Assembly: GCF_000495815.1 (NCBI RefSeq)
Contig: NZ_AWGE01000008.1
Coordinates: forward strand, 124,001-188,000
DNA: 64,000 nucleotides
Direction of reading: 5' to 3'
Source: Asticcacaulis sp. AC466
GTDB lineage: Bacteria; Pseudomonadota; Alphaproteobacteria; Caulobacterales; Caulobacteraceae
The translations under genes were made by a program, and so were the position numbers. The notes under the pieces are model-generated. The model made no database searches and was not told the origin of the DNA. It saw only the letters and a list, made by a program, of their open reading frames with translations. Each line of letters begins with the position of its first letter. Within the stretch, counting starts at the first letter, position 1. Shown here one piece after another: positions 54,809 through 63,629 of the stretch.

Positions 54809-54940
54809 ATGGCCAAGGGTCAAAAGAAGAGCAGCAAGGAAATCCGCAAGCCCAAAAAGGCGCCGGTTAAGGTTGAGGTCGTATCCGCCGGTTTCACCAA
54901 GGGCCAGCAGGCAACGTTGAACAATATCAAGAAGCCTTGA
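54809..54940 (+). CDS. Small basic protein (43 residues)
   Basis: A 43-residue Lys-rich protein beginning MAKGQKKSSKEIRKPKKAP and ending FTKGQQATLNNIKKP. AAGGAA lies about six bases before the ATG, and codon use is like its neighbours. Too short for most ORF calling. About a third of the residues are basic, so it is probably a nucleic-acid-binding peptide. I recognise no family. It lies 75 bp after ligD and may be transcribed with it. Confidence 0.62.
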   Translation: MAKGQKKSSKEIRKPKKAPVKVEVVSAGFTKGQQATLNNIKKP

Positions 54941-54989
54941 ACAGTGGGGGCGAAAGCTGGTAACAGGGCTCGAAATCTGGAGACCTGAT

Positions 54990-55214
54990 GTGACCGCTGC
55001 TGACGCCCTTGAAAAAATCTACGAGTCCCTCGCTGCCGACAATGCCGGTCTGGACGACGCCATCAAGGATCTGAAGGTGGCGCTGGCGGCCGAGGGCAAA
55101 AAAGAAGCCATGGTCGAACCGGGACGTCTGGCGCAAAACAATCGCCAGGGCCGCAAGCTGATGCAGTCCTATTTCAAGAAAAAAGGCGTGACCGTCGTTT
55201 TCGCCGGCGCGTAA
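54990..55214 (+). CDS. Small hypothetical protein (74 residues)
   Basis: A GTG start with TGGAGA six bases before it. The 74-residue product is helical and charged: ALEKIYESLAADNAGLDDAI, KKEAMVEPGRLAQNNRQGRK, then LMQSYFKKKGVTVVFAGA. No signal peptide or membrane part. Possibly cotranscribed with the 43-residue gene 50 bp upstream. I do not recognise the family. Confidence 0.6.
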   Translation: MTAADALEKIYESLAADNAGLDDAIKDLKVALAAEGKKEAMVEPGRLAQNNRQGRKLMQSYFKKKGVTVVFAGA

Positions 55215-55291
55215 CGCGGATATTCGATCTCGCCGCTGTTCTGCGGCAGCGAAAATTGTATCCATCTTGATATCGTCAAGCCTTTGAAGCG

Positions 55292-55335
55292 GCGTGATTA
55301 TGCGTATTCCATAAAAAGCGCATGCGGAATCACGC
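55292..55335. other. Hairpin ahead of the type IV secretion operon
   Basis: Arms GCGTGATT / AATCACGC with an inner stem ATGCG / CGCAT and a GCGG bulge, in the 253-bp space before virB2. It has no T-run. It may end the upstream small-gene transcript or be part of a regulator site; nothing else is evident in this space. Confidence 0.4.
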
Positions 55336-55467
55336 GTCTGTGTCATGCGGAACCTTGATCAAAGCGTGGGTTTAGGCAAGAGTAGCGCCAATCGCGCGTC
55401 TGGAGAAATTCGTCGGCACGGCCGCATCGCGACGCCAACTCAGATCGCCATAATGGGGAAGTTATTT

Positions 55468-55779
55468 ATGAAGTCCGGTTTGTCTCACACTTTGATGGCG
55501 GTAGCCGCTACCCTGACGGGCCTTGCCACCCAGGCGCACGCTCAGGCGATGGCCAACCCGCAAGGGTCATCACCGATTTCGAATGCGCTGGACTGGATTC
55601 AGGGCACGCTGATGGGCAAGGTGGCGACAACCGTCGCTGTCATTGCCGTCGCGGCGGTCGGGTTCATGATGCTGACCGGCCGTATGAACTGGCGGTTCGG
55701 GGCCACGGTCATCATTGGCTGCTTCATTCTGTTCGGCGCGGCGACCATTGTCGGCGGAATCCAGGCGGTGGCCCATTAA
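55468..55779 (+). CDS. virB2: Type IV secretion pilin VirB2
   Basis: A 103-residue TrbC/VirB2 pilin: signal peptide (LMAVAATLTGLATQAHAQ), then two hydrophobic helices (VATTVAVIAVAAVGFMMLTG and FGATVIIGCFILFGAATIVGG) joined by a short basic loop RMNWR. GGGGAA seven bases upstream favours this ATG; one 15 bp earlier is also in frame. It would form the pilus of the secretion system and starts the virB operon. Confidence 0.88.
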   Translation: MKSGLSHTLMAVAATLTGLATQAHAQAMANPQGSSPISNALDWIQGTLMGKVATTVAVIAVAAVGFMMLTGRMNWRFGATVIIGCFILFGAATIVGGIQAVAH

Positions 55780-55791
55780 GCGCCTGACATC

Positions 55792-56076
55792 ATGACTGAC
55801 TTGATTAAATCGCCGGTGTTCAAGGCGCTGACCCAGCCGCAGATGTTCGCCGGCGTGACCTATTCCTATTTCATCATCAATGCGGTGGTGACGACGGAGG
55901 CCTTTTTGATCACGCGCAGCTTCTGGGCCTTTGCCGTAGCCGCCATTGTGCATATGGTGGGCTATCTTGCCTGCCTGCGTGAGCCGCGCATATTCGATCT
56001 GTGGCTAACCAAGGTGTCGCGTTGCCCGCGGGTTCGCAATTATCGCCTGTGGCGCTGCAACTCCTATCACCCTTAA
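55792..56076 (+). CDS. virB3: Type IV secretion protein VirB3
   Basis: A 94-residue inner-membrane protein. SPVFKALTQPQMFAGVTYSYFIIN is the typical VirB3 start, followed by membrane segments and RIFDLWLTKVSRCPRVRNY at the C-terminus. VirB3 works with the VirB4 ATPase, which is encoded next. It lies 12 bp after virB2. Confidence 0.9.
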   Translation: MTDLIKSPVFKALTQPQMFAGVTYSYFIINAVVTTEAFLITRSFWAFAVAAIVHMVGYLACLREPRIFDLWLTKVSRCPRVRNYRLWRCNSYHP

Positions 56077-56118
56077 CCTCCCTTATCCTGACGTCTGTTT
56101 CTCCTGAGTGTTTCGCCC

Positions 56119-58554
56119 ATGGCCGATGGCCCCAAGACATTGAGCGGTTTCGCCCGCTGGTTCGATAAGGAACAGCGCGTCGGCGACCGGCTGCCCTATG
56201 ACCGGCTGCTCGACGACCGGACGATCGTGCTGCGCGATGGCGCGTTGATGCAATCCCTTTACCTCGAAGGATTTGCCTTCGAGACGGCCGATACCGAAGA
56301 GGTCAATCACCGCCAGATCGTGCGGGCGGCAGCTTTGCGCGCCATCGGTTCGTCGCGGTTCGTTCTCTATCATCACATCATCCGCCGCCGGGTCAGTGTC
56401 GGTCTGCATTCGACCTTCGACGATCCGGTGTGCAACCTGATCCAGCAGAAGTGGCAGGACAAGCTGGCGTCGCGCCAGTTGTTCGTCAACGACCTGTTCA
56501 TCACCATCGTGCGCCGTAACCCCAAGGGCAAGGTCGGCGTTGCCGAAAACCTCGCCAACCTCTTTGGGCGCGGCATGGGCGAAAACAGCCAGGCCGCCGG
56601 CATGGCGCGCGACCACAAGGAATTGCAGGCGGCGACCGAAGCCCTGACTGCTGCGTTGCAGGCCTATGGCCCGCGCGTGCTGGGCGGATATGAAACCGCA
56701 AACGGGCGCTGCTCCGAGCCGCTGGAACTGTTGTCGGCCCTCTATAACGGTGAGATGCGCCCGGTGCTGCGTCCGGCGACGGACCTGGGTAATTACCTGC
56801 CTTACCGCCGCATAAGCTTCGGGCTGGAGGCGATGGAGCAGTCGAGCCTGGGCCATGGCAAGGACTTCGCGGCCATCCTGTCACTCAAGGATTATCCGCC
56901 GCAGGCGACGCCGGGCATGTGCGACGCCATCCTGCGCTTGCCGTTTGAAATGACCCTGACCGAAAGTTTCGGTTTCGTCGATCGTCAGATCGGTCTGGAA
57001 CGCATCAATCTGGCGCTCCGCCGTATGCGCGCCGCCGACGAAGAAGCCATGTCGCTGCGTCAGGGGCTGATGGCGGCCAAGGACGATCTGTCGACCGGGG
57101 CCATGGGGTTGGGCGAGCACCATATGAGCCTGCTGGTGCGGGCCAAATCGATTGACGCCCTCGATCCGGCGGCGGCGCAATGTCTGGCGGCGCTGGCCGA
57201 TCTGGGTGCGGTCGCGGTGCGCGAAGACATCAATCTGGAGCCCGCCTTCTGGGCGCAGTTTCCCGGCAACGAAGCCTATATTGCGCGCAAGGCGCTCATC
57301 AGTACCGGGGCCTACGCCTCGTTTGCCTCGCTGCATGGCTTCCCCATCGGTCAGCCGGAAGGCAACCACTGGGGGCAGGCGGTCACGGTTTTCGAAACCT
57401 CGTCCGGCACGCCCTATTATTTCAATTTCCACAAGGCCGATCTGGGCAATTTCACCGTCATCGGGCCATCGGGCTCCGGCAAGACGGTGGTGCTCAACTT
57501 CCTGGCGGCCCAGGCGCAGAAGTTCCGTCCGCGCACCGTTCTGTTCGACAAGGATCGCGGGGCGGAAATCTTCATCCGCGCTATTGACGGGCATTACGCC
57601 ACGCTGCGTCCCGGTGAGCCGACCGGCTTCAATCCGCTGCAACTGGCCGATAATCCCGGCAACCGCGCCTTTTTGCGGAGCCTGATTGCCCAGTTGCTGC
57701 ACCGCCCGGACCTGCCGCTCAATTCCGAGGAAGAGGCGATCATCTCCGAGGCGGTGGACGCCAATTTCGAACAGGAACCGCAATATCGCCGCCTGCGTTT
57801 CTTCCGCGAACTGCTGGGCGGTGTCCGCCGTCCCACGCACGGTGATCTGGCCGCGCGCCTCAATCCGTGGGTGGGCGAGGGCGAGCACGCCTGGCTGTTC
57901 GACAATGCCGACGACGAACTGGACATGGATGCCCGCACGCTCGGCTTTGACATGACCCAGTTGCTCAATGAGCCGGTCTTGCGGACGCCGACCATGATGT
58001 ACCTGTTCCAGCGCGTCGAAGAGCGGCTGGACGGAACGCCGACCATCCTCATCATCGATGAGGGCTGGAAGGCGCTGGACGACGAGGTATTCGCCGCCGC
58101 CATCCGCAACTGGATGAAGACCTTGAGAAAGCGCAACGCCATACTGGGCTTCGGCACCCAGTCGGCACGCGATGCGCTCGACAGCCGCATTTCGTCGGCG
58201 ATCATCGAACAGGCGGCCACCCAGATATTCATGCCCAATCCGCGCGCCCAGGCCGAAGACTATTGCGATGGGTTCGGTCTGACCGAACACGAACTGGACC
58301 TGATCCGCGCCTTGCCGCCTCAGGCGCGCGCCTTCCTGGTCAAGCACGGCAACCATTCCGTTGTGTCGCGGCTCGACCTGTCGGCCATGCCGGATATACT
58401 GACCCTGTTGTCCGGCCGCGAGACCAGTGTGCGGCAACTGGACGATCTGCGCGCCCAGTACGGCGATGCGCCGGAGGCGTGGTGGCCGCACTTGCTGGGC
58501 CAGCCCTATCCTGAAGGCATCGGCAGTAAAGGCCGGCAGGAGGGGGCGCACTGA
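56119..58554 (+). CDS. virB4: Type IV secretion ATPase VirB4
   Basis: An 811-residue protein with an N-terminal VirB4/CagE domain and a C-terminal ATPase. Walker A is GPSGSGKT from residue 449, Walker B is ILIIDEGWKAL near residue 645, and ILGFGTQSARDAL and AATQIFMPNP follow. VirB4 powers pilus assembly and substrate transport at the inner membrane. The stop overlaps the virB6 ATG (TGATG). Confidence 0.96.
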   Translation: MADGPKTLSGFARWFDKEQRVGDRLPYDRLLDDRTIVLRDGALMQSLYLEGFAFETADTEEVNHRQIVRAAALRAIGSSRFVLYHHIIRRRVSVGLHSTFDDPVCNLIQQKWQDKLASRQLFVNDLFITIVRRNPKGKVGVAENLANLFGRGMGENSQAAGMARDHKELQAATEALTAALQAYGPRVLGGYETANGRCSEPLELLSALYNGEMRPVLRPATDLGNYLPYRRISFGLEAMEQSSLGHGKDFAAILSLKDYPPQATPGMCDAILRLPFEMTLTESFGFVDRQIGLERINLALRRMRAADEEAMSLRQGLMAAKDDLSTGAMGLGEHHMSLLVRAKSIDALDPAAAQCLAALADLGAVAVREDINLEPAFWAQFPGNEAYIARKALISTGAYASFASLHGFPIGQPEGNHWGQAVTVFETSSGTPYYFNFHKADLGNFTVIGPSGSGKTVVLNFLAAQAQKFRPRTVLFDKDRGAEIFIRAIDGHYATLRPGEPTGFNPLQLADNPGNRAFLRSLIAQLLHRPDLPLNSEEEAIISEAVDANFEQEPQYRRLRFFRELLGGVRRPTHGDLAARLNPWVGEGEHAWLFDNADDELDMDARTLGFDMTQLLNEPVLRTPTMMYLFQRVEERLDGTPTILIIDEGWKALDDEVFAAAIRNWMKTLRKRNAILGFGTQSARDALDSRISSAIIEQAATQIFMPNPRAQAEDYCDGFGLTEHELDLIRALPPQARAFLVKHGNHSVVSRLDLSAMPDILTLLSGRETSVRQLDDLRAQYGDAPEAWWPHLLGQPYPEGIGSKGRQEGAH

Positions 58555-59813
58555 TGTTGCAGGCCAGCTATTGCCCCGCCATATCCCTGGTCGGAGAGAC
58601 GTCGGTATCGGGGTCGCTCTATGCCATGGACTGCCATATCAATGCGGCGGTCCAGACCGGATACGACCGTCTTTTCGGCAGCGGCGGCGCATTTGGCCTG
58701 GCCTTGCAGGCGCTGCTCATCATCTATGTTGCGCTGATCGCCATCGGCTTTCTGACCGGACGGACGCGGCTGACCCTGGTCATGCTGTCGCCGCGCGTCA
58801 TGACCATGGTGCTGGTCCTCACCTTCGTGACCTTCTGGCCGGCCTATCACGCCGTCTTCTATGGCCTGATGATGGGCGGCCCGGACGAGGTGGCGGCGGC
58901 GCTGCTTGGGCAAAAAGGCAGCGCGGTGATGAACTTCGCCCAGAACCTCGACGGCCTGTTCGTCAAGTTCGCGGACATCGCCAAACGGCTGGACCCGGCC
59001 TATACCGCCAATGCCGGTAAGGTCGTCACCACGGCCGCGCAGCAGGTTGTCATGACTCTGCCGCAATCCATGCCGGTAAAGCTGTTCTGGCTGTCGGGCC
59101 TGTGCCTGCTCGTCTCGACACTCGGCATATTGATCCTGACGCGTCTGGTGCTCTATCTGCTGTTGATCCTTGGGCCCATCTTCATCGTCCTGGCCCTCTT
59201 CCCGCAGACGCGCGGCCTGTTCAATGGCTGGCTGCGAACGACGCTGGTCTTCGCGCTGGCGCCGCTGCTGACGGTGCTGGGTGGCACGGCGGCGCTGATG
59301 CTTTTCACGCCGCTGATCGAGGCGATCGGCAATGATCCGCAGGCCGCCGTGATCGCGGTTCAGCCCATGGTCATTCTGTTCATGGGCTCGCTGATCTATG
59401 CCGCCTTCCTGTTTGTCCTGATGTGGGTGGCGGCGTCGCTGGTACGTGACTGGCAGGCGGCGTTGCGCGAAAAATCGGCCATGGATTCGCAGGCTCCGGC
59501 CAGCCTCTACCCGTTCCCGGGATCGCAGGGCGCGGCCGCCTTGGTGGCGCGTCAGGGCGGCGGGACCAGTTCCGACGCCTACGAACGCACCGCCCCAATG
59601 ATGTCGGCCATGAGCCGCAGCGCCGATATTGCCGCCCAGGCCGGCGGCAATGTGACCATCAACCGTTCCGAGGCACTCGGCCTCTACGATCCGCAGGCCC
59701 GCCAGACCAGTCCGGACCGCTTTGCGCGCGTCCAGGGACTGGGCCAGCGCTTCCGCAGCCAGCCGGTCGTCAACATGACACCCACCACCCCAAAAGGGGT
59801 CAGTAATCCATGA
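58554..59813 (+). CDS. virB6: Type IV secretion inner-membrane protein VirB6
   Basis: A 419-residue polytopic protein of the TrbL/VirB6 family with about six to seven membrane helices (for example ALLIIYVALIAIGFLTG, LVLYLLLILGPIFIVLALF and MVILFMGSLIYAAFLFVLMW). The conserved ILGPIFIVLALFPQTRGLFNGWL stretch (here split) identifies the family. The last 120 residues are hydrophilic. It forms part of the inner-membrane channel. Overlaps both neighbours; virB5, usually just before virB6, is missing. Confidence 0.9.
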   Translation: MLQASYCPAISLVGETSVSGSLYAMDCHINAAVQTGYDRLFGSGGAFGLALQALLIIYVALIAIGFLTGRTRLTLVMLSPRVMTMVLVLTFVTFWPAYHAVFYGLMMGGPDEVAAALLGQKGSAVMNFAQNLDGLFVKFADIAKRLDPAYTANAGKVVTTAAQQVVMTLPQSMPVKLFWLSGLCLLVSTLGILILTRLVLYLLLILGPIFIVLALFPQTRGLFNGWLRTTLVFALAPLLTVLGGTAALMLFTPLIEAIGNDPQAAVIAVQPMVILFMGSLIYAAFLFVLMWVAASLVRDWQAALREKSAMDSQAPASLYPFPGSQGAAALVARQGGGTSSDAYERTAPMMSAMSRSADIAAQAGGNVTINRSEALGLYDPQARQTSPDRFARVQGLGQRFRSQPVVNMTPTTPKGVSNP

Positions 59814-60580
59814 AGATATTTGCTTTTTCCCTGATTTTGGCGCTCGCGCCGGCAATGGCGTCCGCCCAGCAGTACGAGGCCGACACGCGCCTGCGGACGC
59901 TCGATTACGATCCGAAAGCCGTCGTCAAACTGGAAGGGTGCCAGAACTTCCAGACCATGATCACCCTGGCGCCGGACGAACGCGTCGAAAATGTCGGTGT
60001 GGGCGACAGCGCGGCGTGGCAGGTCATGCCGAACAAGCGCGGCAATCTGTTGTTCGTCAAGGCGGTGGCTGAACGCGGCTATACCAACATGACCGTGGTG
60101 TCGGACAAACGGAACTACAATTTCGAACTGCGCACAGCGCCCAAAGCCGACTGTACGGCCGGACGCCTGACTTACGAACTGCGCTTTCGCTATCCGCCCG
60201 CACCGGCGGCACCGGCCGCGGGGCCGAAGGCGGCGGCCGACCCCAATGCCTTCCTGCCGGTGCCGGAAAAGCGCAACGCCGCCTACACCTATTCCGGTGC
60301 GACCGAGCTGGTGCCTGTGCGCGTGTTCGATGACGGCACTTCGACCTACATGAAATGGGCGGCCGGTGTGACAACGCCGGCTGTCTATGCCTTAAATTCG
60401 GACGATACGGAAAGCCTTGTCAACTACGCCCTGCGCGGAGACTACTTTGTCATCGAACAGGTAGCGCCGGCCTTTGTCCTGCGGCGCGGCGACATGAAGG
60501 CTGTGCTTTATAACGATACCTATGTGGTGCAGGGGCTAGACGCCCTGTCGCCCAAGCCGCGCAAAGGAGGCGCCAAGTAG
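59810..60580 (+). CDS. virB9: Type IV secretion outer-membrane core protein VirB9
   Basis: A 256-residue VirB9/CagX/TrbG protein: signal peptide (FSLILALAPAMASAQ), an N-terminal domain with DERVENVGVGDSAAWQVMP and NLLFVKAVAERGYTNM, a Pro/Ala linker, and a C-terminal domain with TYSGATELVPVRVFDDG and FVIEQVAPAFVLRRGD. It builds the outer-membrane ring with VirB10 and normally the VirB7 lipoprotein, for which no gene is seen. It starts four bases inside virB6. Confidence 0.93.
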   Translation: MKIFAFSLILALAPAMASAQQYEADTRLRTLDYDPKAVVKLEGCQNFQTMITLAPDERVENVGVGDSAAWQVMPNKRGNLLFVKAVAERGYTNMTVVSDKRNYNFELRTAPKADCTAGRLTYELRFRYPPAPAAPAAGPKAAADPNAFLPVPEKRNAAYTYSGATELVPVRVFDDGTSTYMKWAAGVTTPAVYALNSDDTESLVNYALRGDYFVIEQVAPAFVLRRGDMKAVLYNDTYVVQGLDALSPKPRKGGAK

Positions 60581-61666
60581 ATGGTTGCCGGTTCCCGCCT
60601 GCCGCCGGGCAATGACCCGCGCCTGAAGATCGATGCCGACGAACTGGACGCCGCCAATACACAGGCCATGCCCCAGGTCGCCCGTACGGGCAGCATGAAT
60701 GACGGCCTGGTGCTTATTGCCGGGGTTATCGGCGTCCTGGGTCTGGGCGCCATCACCTGGCTTGGCCTGTCGGGCCCGCAACCCAACCGCCAGATGACGC
60801 CGCCGCCGGCTCAGCAACCGGTACAGCCTGCGGCGCCGAGCGTGCTGCCGCCGATCGATCCGACGGTTAATCCCATCGTCGAGCCCCAGCCGCAGCAACC
60901 GGCCCTGCTGGCTCCGCCGCAAATGATAACGCAACCTCCGGCGCCGGTGGCCGTCGATCCGAACGCCACCCGTGCGCCGGCGCTCATCGTCGATAATTCG
61001 GTCCCTGCGTCTCAGGCCGCCGCTCAGGCCCAGGCCGCCGCCGCCGCGAAGCCGCCCGCCAATGCCAATGATGCCTTTATGGCGTCGCAAACGGCCGATG
61101 TGTCGCAACGCGCGTGGAAGATCGGCGACCCGTCCAAGGTCGTGCCGCAGGGCGCGGTTATTCCCGCCGTGCTGGAAACCGCCATCAATTCCGACCTGCC
61201 GGGCTATACGCGCGCCATCGTGTCGCGCGATATCCGCTCCTTCGACGGCACGACCATCCTGATCCCGCGCGGATCACGTCTGGTCGGTCAATACAAGTCC
61301 GGGCTGACCAGCGGCGAAACCCGCGCCTTCATCATCTGGAACCGCCTGATCCGTCCCGACGGGCTGTCGGTGCAACTGGCATCACCCGCCACGGACGATC
61401 TGGGGCAGGCGGGCGCGACCGGCAAGGTGGATACCCATTTCGCCAAACGCTTCGGTTCGGCCATGCTGCTGTCGGTCGTCAATGGATTGTCCGGCGCGCT
61501 GAGCGGCAACAAGAACAATACCATCGTCATCGGAACCTCCAAGGATGCCCAGGGCATTATGGGCGAGGCCCTGCAGAACGACATCAAGATTCCGCCGACG
61601 ATCAAGGTGCCGCAGGGCGCGCCGATCCAAGTCTTCGCCGCGCGCGATCTCGACTTCAACCAGTAA
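60581..61666 (+). CDS. virB10: Type IV secretion core protein VirB10
   Basis: A 361-residue protein: short cytoplasmic N-terminus, one membrane helix (VLIAGVIGVLGLGAITWLGL), a long Pro/Ala/Gln-rich periplasmic linker and the TrbI/VirB10 beta-barrel domain with VIPAVLETAINSDLPG, ILIPRGSRLVGQYKSG and FAKRFGSAMLLSVVN. It spans both membranes. It follows virB9 without a gap. Confidence 0.94.
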   Translation: MVAGSRLPPGNDPRLKIDADELDAANTQAMPQVARTGSMNDGLVLIAGVIGVLGLGAITWLGLSGPQPNRQMTPPPAQQPVQPAAPSVLPPIDPTVNPIVEPQPQQPALLAPPQMITQPPAPVAVDPNATRAPALIVDNSVPASQAAAQAQAAAAAKPPANANDAFMASQTADVSQRAWKIGDPSKVVPQGAVIPAVLETAINSDLPGYTRAIVSRDIRSFDGTTILIPRGSRLVGQYKSGLTSGETRAFIIWNRLIRPDGLSVQLASPATDDLGQAGATGKVDTHFAKRFGSAMLLSVVNGLSGALSGNKNNTIVIGTSKDAQGIMGEALQNDIKIPPTIKVPQGAPIQVFAARDLDFNQ

Positions 61667-61674
61667 GGCGTCCC

Positions 61675-62676
61675 ATGGCAGCCCTGAAGACCGCAGACAG
61701 TCCCGAAAATAATTTCACCCCGCTGGGTGACGGCGTCTATCTGCGGACCTATCTGCGGCCGTTTCTGCCGTATCTCGAGCGCGACGACGTCACGGAAATT
61801 CTCGTCAACCAGCCGGGTGAGGTTTGGATCGAAATATCGGGCCGGCCCCATATGGAACGTATCCTGCTGCCGGAGGTCGATGACGTGCTTCTGGCGCGGC
61901 TGGCGGCCCAGATCGCGCGCGTGGCGCACCAGGGCATCAACCGTGAAAATCCGCTTCTGTCAGCGTCCTTGCCGAGTGGTGAACGGGTGCAACTTGTCGG
62001 CCCACCCGCCGCCAAGCATTGGGCAATGGCCATCCGCCGCCACCGCATGGTCGATTTGTCGCTTGACGCCTATGACCGTGGGCCGATTCCAGACATCGCC
62101 GGAAAGGGCAAGCGCGACGATCTGACCTATGCGCGCAAGCACCCCATCGCCTTCCTTAAAGAGGCGGTGCAGGCGCGCAAGACGATCCTGATTTCGGGGG
62201 GGACTTCCTCCGGCAAGACGACCTTCCTGAATGCGATGCTCAAGACCATTCCGGCGCATGAACGCATCATCCTGGTCGAAGACACGCCCGAAATCGCCGA
62301 CAATCACGCCAACAGCCTGCGTCTGGTGGCCGTCAAGGGCGAGATGGGCGAGGCGCGCGTCACGATCAATGACCTCATGCAGGCGTCGTTGCGCTTGCGG
62401 CCTGACCGTATCATCGTCGGTGAAATCCGGGGTGAGGAGGCGACCACCTTCCTGCGCGCCATCAATACCGGCCACCCCGGCTCTTTCACAACGGTCCACG
62501 CCAATACACCCTCCGGTGCGCTGGAACAGATCGCGTTGATGGTCATGCAGTCGGGGACGCAATTGTCGCGCCTGGAGACGCTGAGCTATTGCGCCTCGCT
62601 GATCGATGTGGTGGTGCAGTTGTCACGCCACGGTGGCGAGCGGCTTATTTCGGATATTGACCTGCCGGTGCGATAA
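61675..62676 (+). CDS. virB11: Type IV secretion ATPase VirB11
   Basis: A 333-residue hexameric ATPase. Walker A is GGTSSGKT (about residues 175-182), with VEDTPEI, DLMQASLRLRPDRIIVGEIRGEE (Walker B, split) and NTGHPGSFTTVHANTP as the His box. The ATG lies eight bases after the virB10 stop; the frame is open further upstream within virB10, but the N-terminal domain begins here. Its last 32 bases overlap the convergent CPBP protease gene. Confidence 0.95.
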   Translation: MAALKTADSPENNFTPLGDGVYLRTYLRPFLPYLERDDVTEILVNQPGEVWIEISGRPHMERILLPEVDDVLLARLAAQIARVAHQGINRENPLLSASLPSGERVQLVGPPAAKHWAMAIRRHRMVDLSLDAYDRGPIPDIAGKGKRDDLTYARKHPIAFLKEAVQARKTILISGGTSSGKTTFLNAMLKTIPAHERIILVEDTPEIADNHANSLRLVAVKGEMGEARVTINDLMQASLRLRPDRIIVGEIRGEEATTFLRAINTGHPGSFTTVHANTPSGALEQIALMVMQSGTQLSRLETLSYCASLIDVVVQLSRHGGERLISDIDLPVR

Positions 62677-63511
62677 GCCGGTCGCCTTTGAAAACCAGCA
62701 GAGCCACGACTGCCAGGGCGATCAGACCAAAGGCGGTATCCACCCACAGCAGGTCCGGGGTATTTTGGGTGAAGAGGGCAGGCGTCCCCTTGAACACATC
62801 GTTTGCCGAAACAACGACGACAGCGCCGAAGAGGTTGTTGATAAAGTGCAGGCCCCAGCCGAGCGCCAAACTGCCGGTGCGGATGGCGATCAGAGCGAGG
62901 ACGAAACCCATGACCGTGGCATTTACCGCCTGGGGCGTGCCATTGGGGATATGGAGCGCGCCGAAGACAAGCGCGCTGATTGCCGCCGCTATGACCGGCT
63001 GCTTGCTTGCCAGCAACAGGCTTTGAGTCAGGTAACCGCGGAAGATAAACTCTTCCGCAAAGGTCTGGACCGCCAGGCAGACAACCGTAGTGAGAACCAG
63101 GGCGGGCGTCAGGGCGCCGGCGGTTATTTTAAAGCCCTTCGGCGCCAGCCCCCAGTCGATGAGCGTGCCGACGATCAGGATCGCCAGCCACACGGCGGCG
63201 CCAATGCCGACCTGGCGCCAAGACCAGTTGCCGCACAGATCGGTAAAGCGTTTGCGGTGCATGAGCAGGGCCGCGATGGTGAAGCCGGCGATCAACCCTG
63301 CGAACACGACCCCCTGAAGGGCGAAGAACAGGATGGGGTGATCGCCCGCCGATTCAGCCTGCAACTGCTCTGGCCGGATCAGGTGCATCAGCGTGACCGG
63401 CATCAGCAACAGCAGAACGAAAATAAGCCAGAATACGAGCGCCAGCGGCCAGGCCACGATATAGCGCCACAGATTGTTTTTGCCGCGGGCGGCGATGTCT
63501 AAATAGGTCAT
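62645..63511 (-). CDS. CPBP family intramembrane metalloprotease
   Basis: A 288-residue membrane protein with about eight helices. The CPBP motifs are EEFIFRGYL (Glu-Glu and Arg), FGALHIPNG (His) and a later WGLHFINN (His and Asn). Family members are Rce1/CAAX-type proteases or bacteriocin self-immunity proteins. The 3' end overlaps virB11 by 32 bp on the opposite strand, an unusual arrangement that forces both C-termini to be compatible. No clear ribosome-binding site is seen. Confidence 0.9.
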   Translation of the reverse strand: MTYLDIAARGKNNLWRYIVAWPLALVFWLIFVLLLLMPVTLMHLIRPEQLQAESAGDHPILFFALQGVVFAGLIAGFTIAALLMHRKRFTDLCGNWSWRQVGIGAAVWLAILIVGTLIDWGLAPKGFKITAGALTPALVLTTVVCLAVQTFAEEFIFRGYLTQSLLLASKQPVIAAAISALVFGALHIPNGTPQAVNATVMGFVLALIAIRTGSLALGWGLHFINNLFGAVVVVSANDVFKGTPALFTQNTPDLLWVDTAFGLIALAVVALLVFKGDRLIAPAGQYPK

Positions 63512-63629
63512 GCCCTAGGAAGGCCTCGGGTAACCCGGCTTGTCAATAAAAAGGGTATGTCATGGCCGAAAAGCGGTGACGGGCGTGACACAGGCCTTTG
63601 GCCCGGATCAGCACCCGCAAACGCGCCGT

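Noticed and set aside
56881-58551. 556-codon minus-strand ORF opposite virB4
   Set aside because: Antisense shadow of a well-conserved ATPase, with no motif of its own.
58506-59855. 449-codon minus-strand ORF opposite virB6
   Set aside because: Composition-driven shadow (His/Gln/Arg-rich) over a membrane-protein gene.
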